Shown here: positions 7,831 to 11,025 of the stretch, piece by piece
Layout of the letters: each line of letters opens with the position of its first letter
How positions within the stretch are numbered: position 1 is the stretch's first letter
Assembly: GCA_031411935.1 (NCBI GenBank)
Contig: JANOBY010000169.1
Location: forward strand, 1 to 11,025
DNA length: 11,025 nt
Direction of reading: 5' to 3'
Source of the DNA: JAQGHR01 sp031411935
GTDB taxonomy: Bacteria; Planctomycetota; Planctomycetia; Isosphaerales; Isosphaeraceae
Made by a program: the position numbers and the translations under genes
Notes under the pieces: generated by a model
Told to the model about the DNA's origin: nothing
What the model saw: the letters and a program-made list of their open reading frames with translations, nothing else
Databases searched by the model: none

Positions 7831-7843
7831 CAGAAGTCTCAAC

Positions 7844-8050
7844 ATGGAGGGTCCTCATGCGTCAGCACCGGACATCCACTGTCCCCCCCCGCGCCCGATG
7901 CCTGCGGCTTGCCCGCTGCCCCTGAGCCGTCTTTGGCCGGCACTACCGGCGGAAAGCCGGGAACAGGTCCTCAACGCCTTGAGCGTCGTCCTGGCGCGGC
8001 GCCTCGCGAAGGGACCATACGATCGGGAGGTGCCGAATGAGCGGCCATAA
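7844..8050 (+). CDS. Small protein ahead of the recombinase, 68 aa, function unknown
   Basis: The ORF has a protein-like second half (PLSRLWPALPAESREQVLNALSVVLARRL, about residues 26-54) that suggests two amphipathic helices. It ends 14 bp inside the recombinase gene, which points to coupled translation. The start is doubtful. The ATG at 7844 has a poor ribosome site, whereas GGAGGG (7846-7851) lies 5 nt before an ATG at 7857 in another frame. That frame runs 22 codons through a run of eight C (7883-7890) before a stop, so a one-base slip or sequencing error at the C-run could join the better start to this ORF. It may be an accessory protein of the recombinase; that is inferred from position only. 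Confidence 0.5.
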   Translation: MEGPHASAPDIHCPPPRPMPAACPLPLSRLWPALPAESREQVLNALSVVLARRLAKGPYDREVPNERP

Positions 8051-9968
8051 CCGCGCCCGCCCCTCGGCCGACGTGTCGCGAGCGGCGCCGGCCTCACCGG
8101 CGGTGTGCCGGTCGGCCTCCGCGAAGCTCTCGGGGCGTCATCTCGACAAGTTGGCTATCGTTTATGTCCGCCAATCTAGCCCTCAACAGGTGTTCGATCA
8201 TGAGGAGTCTCGCCAGAGGCAGTACGCCCTGACGGACTATGCCGCAGCTCTCGGTTGGCCCGAGAGTCGGGTTCTGGTCATCGACGAAGATCAAGGGCAG
8301 AGCGGCAGGACCGCCGAGCGACGGCTCGGCTTCCAGCGGCTGCTCGCCGAGGTCACCATGGACCATGTCGGTCTGGTCCTGGGGCTGGAACTCAGCAGGC
8401 TCTCGCGCTCGTCCAAGGATTGGTATCATCTCCTGGAGGTCTGCGCCGTCTTCGGGACGCTCCTGGCCGATCAGGACGGTTTGTACGACCCCAACGACAC
8501 CAACGACCGTCTCGTCCTGGGCCTGAAGGGGACCATGAGCGAGGTCGAACTGATCACCATGCGGAACCGCCTGGAGCGAGGAAAACTCCACAAGGCTGAG
8601 CGCGGGGAGTTGGTCCTCGGCGTCCCCTGCGGGTACGTCAAACTGCCCACCGGGGAAGTGGCCTTCGACCCCGACGAGCAGGCTCGTTCGACCGTGCAAA
8701 TGGTCTTCGACAAGTTCGACGAACTGGGCTCCTTCAGTCGCCTCTATCACTACTTTCGTCAGAACAAGTTATGCATGGGCACAAGGGTCCAACGCGGCCC
8801 ACGGCGCGGCGAGTTGGAATGGCGGCCGGCCACGCGGGCCATGCTCGGCCGGATGCTTCACCACCCGATCTACGCGGGCGCCTACTCCTACGGCCGACGC
8901 CGCGTCGACCCCAAGCGGACGGCCGCGGGGCCCGGCAAGGTAAGGATGCGGGTGGCGGCGATGTCGGAGTGGACGGCGTTGCACAAGGACCGCCTGCCGG
9001 CGTACATCACGTGGGAGCGATTCCTGGCGAACCAGCGGCGGCTGGAGCAAAACCGTTTCCGCCCCGGGACCCCCGGCGCGGCGCGCGACGGCGTGGCCCT
9101 TTTGACCGGTCTGCTGACGTGCGGGGCTTGCGGGCGGCGGATGCACGCGGGTTACCGCACCAAGGCGAAACCCTATTACGTGTGCATGCGAAGAAAACTT
9201 GAGGGGTCGGATTGTTGCGGGCTGGGCGCCGCGGCGATCGACGACCTGGTGGCCCGCCAGGTCCTCCTCGCCTTGGAACCCGCGGCCCTGGAACTGAGCC
9301 TGAGGGCTATCGAGAACGTGAACCGGGACCGCGACCGACTCCACCGGCACTGGCAACAGCGCCTGGAGCGAGCTGGGTACGAGGCCCAACGCGCCGAACG
9401 GCAGTACAACGCGGTCGAGCCCGAGAACCGCCTTGTGGCCCGCGGGCTCGAACAGCGGTGGGAGGAAGCCCTGCGGAGTCAACGCGATCTACAAGAGGAA
9501 TATGATCGCTTCTTGAAAGAACAGCCGGCGCGACTCGACGGCGATGAACGGGCCCGGATCACCGCCGCAGCCGCCGACGTGGCCAAGCTCTGGTCCGACC
9601 CCGGCACGACGGCCGTCGACCGCAAGGAGGTCGTCCGCCTGATCGTGGACCGAGTCGTGGTCCACGTCCGTCCGGAGAGCGAACGAGCCGAGGTAACGAT
9701 TTCATGGAAGGGAGGGCTCACGACCCGCCACGAGATCGTTCGCTCCGTGTCACGTTACGAATCGTTGAGCGACTTCGATCGCCTGATGGATCGGGTCAGT
9801 CGGTTGCGCCAGGAGGGCTTGACGATCAAGGAGGTGGCGGCCCGACTGAACAGCGACGGGTTCCGCACGCCGAGGTCTCGGAAGGGGTACACCTCGACAT
9901 CGGTCAGAAAGCTCATTTCCCGCCGCGGGCTTACCGGGAGAGGGACCAAGGCCGAGTCGGAATCATGA
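8037..9968 (+). CDS. Large serine recombinase (site-specific integrase/transposase type), 643 aa
   Basis: Cuts and rejoins DNA at specific sites through a Ser-linked intermediate. The N-terminal resolvase domain (about 38-190) has YVRQSSPQQ with Ser47 as the likely nucleophile, the core strand VLVIDEDQGQSG, and LELSRLSRSSKDW with Arg121 and Arg124. The recombinase domain follows (about 195-330). A zinc ribbon comes next: Cys362 and Cys365 in TCGAC, then Cys383 and Cys393/394. A charged coiled-coil-like stretch follows (about 415-515), and a C-terminal helix-turn-helix from about 589 (GLTIKEVAARLNSDGFRTP). All domains look intact, so it may be active. The start at 8037 has GGGAGGTG (8025-8032) 4 nt upstream and lies inside the small ORF. 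No cargo genes are visible. The flanking inverted and direct repeats are candidates for its target sites or element ends. Confidence 0.95.
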   Translation: MSGHNRARPSADVSRAAPASPAVCRSASAKLSGRHLDKLAIVYVRQSSPQQVFDHEESRQRQYALTDYAAALGWPESRVLVIDEDQGQSGRTAERRLGFQRLLAEVTMDHVGLVLGLELSRLSRSSKDWYHLLEVCAVFGTLLADQDGLYDPNDTNDRLVLGLKGTMSEVELITMRNRLERGKLHKAERGELVLGVPCGYVKLPTGEVAFDPDEQARSTVQMVFDKFDELGSFSRLYHYFRQNKLCMGTRVQRGPRRGELEWRPATRAMLGRMLHHPIYAGAYSYGRRRVDPKRTAAGPGKVRMRVAAMSEWTALHKDRLPAYITWERFLANQRRLEQNRFRPGTPGAARDGVALLTGLLTCGACGRRMHAGYRTKAKPYYVCMRRKLEGSDCCGLGAAAIDDLVARQVLLALEPAALELSLRAIENVNRDRDRLHRHWQQRLERAGYEAQRAERQYNAVEPENRLVARGLEQRWEEALRSQRDLQEEYDRFLKEQPARLDGDERARITAAAADVAKLWSDPGTTAVDRKEVVRLIVDRVVVHVRPESERAEVTISWKGGLTTRHEIVRSVSRYESLSDFDRLMDRVSRLRQEGLTIKEVAARLNSDGFRTPRSRKGYTSTSVRKLISRRGLTGRGTKAESES

Positions 9969-10017
9969 CAAGCTAAAAACCTTCCTCGTGGCCTGACACT
10001 ATTGAAAACCTTGTCAT
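9965..10017 (+). other. Weak inverted repeat at the recombinase stop codon
   Basis: ATGACAAG (9965-9972, containing the TGA stop) pairs with CTTGTCAT (10010-10017) across 37 bases. AAAACCTT also occurs twice in the loop region. With such a long loop and no T-run it is a poor terminator, so its role is uncertain. Confidence 0.2.
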
Positions 10018-10034
10018 TTGATAGAATTCACCTC

Positions 10035-10076
10035 GATCGGTCGAGCAGGCTTCGTACGCGCCGGACTCGACCGATC
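10035..10076. other. Perfect 11-bp inverted repeat downstream of the recombinase
   Basis: GATCGGTCGAG (10035-10045) and CTCGACCGATC (10066-10076) are perfect reverse complements around 20 bases that hold TACGCGCCGG. It starts 67 bp past the recombinase stop. As a terminator it lacks a following T-run (TACCCATTTT comes next). A 42-bp dyad beside a serine recombinase could also be a binding or attachment site; this is inference. Confidence 0.45.
10039..10064 (+). repeat. Short direct repeat near the recombinase unit, right copy
   Basis: GGTCGA (10039-10044), 10 bases, then TACGCGCCGG (10055-10064), paralleling 7806-7830. It is nested inside the 11-bp inverted repeat. The left copy lacks the same dyad, so the two copies share only these blocks. 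Confidence 0.35.
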
Positions 10077-10128
10077 TACCCATTTTCCGCCGGACCGAGA
10101 GCCAACTCCTTGTGACAACGGAGGCATT

Positions 10129-10170
10129 ATGTCGCGCAGATCCGGATCTGTGGGGGCCCTGGGGGAGTAA
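10129..10170 (+). pseudogene. Possible vestige of IS3 orfA start (13 codons)
   Basis: An ATG preceded by GGAGG (10120-10124, 4 nt away) opens a frame reading MSRRSGSVGALGE, with the stop in the loop of the repeat hairpin. IS3-type OrfA proteins often start with a basic stretch such as MSRR or MSKR. The frame departs into the 52-bp repeat after four codons, so the rest of orfA appears deleted or displaced. The evidence is four residues and position, which is thin. Confidence 0.25.
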
Positions 10171-10192
10171 TCCCCCAGGGCGACCCGGCTCT
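10141..10192 (-). repeat. 52-bp inverted repeat, right copy
   Basis: The reverse complement equals 7668-7719 at 51 of 52 bases. Its hairpin is perfect: CCCTGGGGG (10157-10165), loop AGTAAT, CCCCCAGGG (10172-10180). It ends 5 bp before the ribosome site of the transposase gene, that is, at the position where IS3 orfA should end. A 12-bp palindrome AGATCCGGATCT (10138-10149) overlaps its left edge. In RNA the hairpin could hinder transcription into, or read-through of, the transposase. Confidence 0.9.
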
Positions 10193-10208
10193 TCGCCAGG
10201 GAGTCGTC

Positions 10209-11025
10209 ATGAGGTACGACTTCGTCGAGGCCCACCGGGAGAGATGGCCGGTCCGGCTCATGTGCCGGGTGCTGCTCGTCTCGCCGGGCGGCTACGACGA
10301 CTGGCGGGGGAGGCTGCAAAGCACCCGGACGCAGCGACGCGAGGCCTTGGTCGTCGCCATCAAGGAGGTCCACGGCGAGGTGAAGGCCCGCTACGGGAGC
10401 CCGAGGATCCACGCGGAGCTCGTCGCCCGCGGCGAGGCCTGCGGCGTGAATCCCGTGGCCCGCCTGATGCGAGAGCACGGGATCGCTGCCAAGACGAAGC
10501 GAAAGTTCCGATGCACGACCGACTCGAATCACGGGCATCCCGTGACCGAGAACGTCGTGAACCGGGATTTCGAGCCGACAGCCGCCGATCGGATCTGGAC
10601 GGCCGATATCACCTTCATCGCGACGGGCGAGGGATGGCTGTACCTGGCGGCGGTGGAGGATCTGTACTCGCGCCGGGTGGTTGGCTGGTCGATGGGGACG
10701 ACGCTGGAGAGCCGGCTGGTGGTGGATGCCTTGCACCTGGCGGTGGCCCAACGGTTCCCGGATGAGGGTCTGTTGGCCCATTCGGATCGGGGCCGCCAGT
10801 ACGCCAGCGAGCACGACCAGCGAGTGCTGGCCAACCACGGCATCACGTGCAGCATGAGCCGGGCCGGGAACTGCTACGATAACGCCCCCATGGAGTCGTT
10901 TATCGCCAGTCTGAAAAAGGAACTGGCTCACGGGCGGGTGTTCGCGGATGGAGCGGAGGCCGAGCGGGCCGTGTTCGCGTCCATCGAGGTGTTCGACACC
11001 CGCGAACGGCTGCCCTCGTCGGTCG
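10209..11025 (+). CDS. IS3-family transposase OrfB (DDE, rve domain), 3' end outside window
   Basis: 272 codons are visible and open to the right edge. The start at 10209 has AGGGAG (10198-10203) 5 nt upstream. The N-terminus (RYDFVEAHRERWPVRLMCRVLLVSPGGY) is the usual OrfB opening, followed by YGSPRIHAEL (62-71) and VARLMREHGI. The catalytic triad is present with the family spacing: Asp133 (WTADITF), Asp193 (HSDRGRQYAS) and Glu229 (NAPMESF), with 35 residues between the last two. The closing motif, normally R-x-H-S-x-L-G, reads RLPSSV here, so His is replaced by Pro; the end is cut, so activity cannot be judged. OrfA, normally overlapping upstream and needed for the OrfAB fusion, is missing. 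A copy made from OrfB alone would probably not transpose. Confidence 0.93.
   Translation, partial: MRYDFVEAHRERWPVRLMCRVLLVSPGGYDDWRGRLQSTRTQRREALVVAIKEVHGEVKARYGSPRIHAELVARGEACGVNPVARLMREHGIAAKTKRKFRCTTDSNHGHPVTENVVNRDFEPTAADRIWTADITFIATGEGWLYLAAVEDLYSRRVVGWSMGTTLESRLVVDALHLAVAQRFPDEGLLAHSDRGRQYASEHDQRVLANHGITCSMSRAGNCYDNAPMESFIASLKKELAHGRVFADGAEAERAVFASIEVFDTRERLPSSV

Larger units (their letters stand above)
7349..7843. other. Gene-poor spacer between the hydroxylase operon and the mobile region
   Basis: No convincing gene in 495 bp. It must hold the hydroxylase promoter on the minus strand: TTGACA (7512-7517) is a perfect -35 hexamer, but no good -10 lies at the right distance, so this is weak. 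An AT-rich patch (about 7488-7540) stands out from the GC-rich surroundings and may mark old insertion scars. GCCTGTCA occurs twice in tandem (7633-7648). The left copy of the 52-bp inverted repeat (7668-7719) and the left copy of a short direct repeat (7806-7830) also lie here. An open frame from 7564 on the plus strand has no protein-like character. Confidence 0.5.

Noticed and set aside
7564..8040. 158-codon plus-strand open frame in the spacer
   Set aside because: It crosses the 52-bp repeat and the small ORF in another frame; low-complexity composition, no ribosome site and no domain.
10014..10931. 305-codon minus-strand open frame
   Set aside because: It is antisense to the IS3 transposase with its complete DDE triad and has no recognisable domain.
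1..11025. CRISPR arrays, tRNA or rRNA genes, riboswitches
   Set aside because: No regularly spaced repeats, no tRNA-like cloverleaf and no conserved RNA motif was seen by eye on either strand.

Overview
High-GC bacterial DNA. The large secreted proteins of unknown function, an uncharacterised GH-A-like hydrolase, a Tat-exported molybdenum hydroxylase and a YVRQSSP-type serine recombinase together suggest a planctomycete, perhaps of the Isosphaeraceae/Gemmataceae type. This is inferred from gene style only; no rRNA or other marker gene is present.

Left part (1-7348), chromosomal metabolic and secreted genes. Two minus-strand genes encode exported proteins and share an ATGA stop/start overlap: a 357-aa protein of unknown function (1084-2157), then an Ig-like-domain protein that runs off the left edge (1-1087). 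Next is a minus-strand classical short-chain dehydrogenase (2328-3134). A plus-strand clan GH-A-like hydrolase (3308-4744) diverges from it. The hydrolase converges on, and overlaps by 50 bp, a two-gene minus-strand operon (4695-7348). That operon encodes a small two-cluster [2Fe-2S] subunit and a large Tat-signal molybdopterin subunit of the xanthine dehydrogenase/isoquinoline oxidoreductase superfamily, again joined by ATGA. No FAD subunit is visible, so electrons probably go to a respiratory carrier. The substrate cannot be read from the sequence.

Right part (7349-11025), mobile DNA. A gene-poor spacer leads to a small ORF that overlaps a 643-aa large serine recombinase (8037-9968). A truncated IS3-family OrfB (DDE transposase) follows and runs off the right edge, with no OrfA ahead of it. 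The recombinase unit lies between two copies of a 52-bp sequence in inverted orientation (7668-7719 and 10141-10192; 51 of 52 bases identical), each holding a G/C-rich hairpin. The right copy sits where the IS3 orfA should be, just after a start codon and a few codons that could be an orfA remnant. A second, direct repeat (7806-7830 / 10039-10064) more tightly brackets the small ORF and the recombinase.

The most unusual object is therefore this recombinase cassette: either a small recombinase-driven element, an invertible segment, or the product of nested insertions. The left-hand genes are conventional in type, although several have no assigned function.
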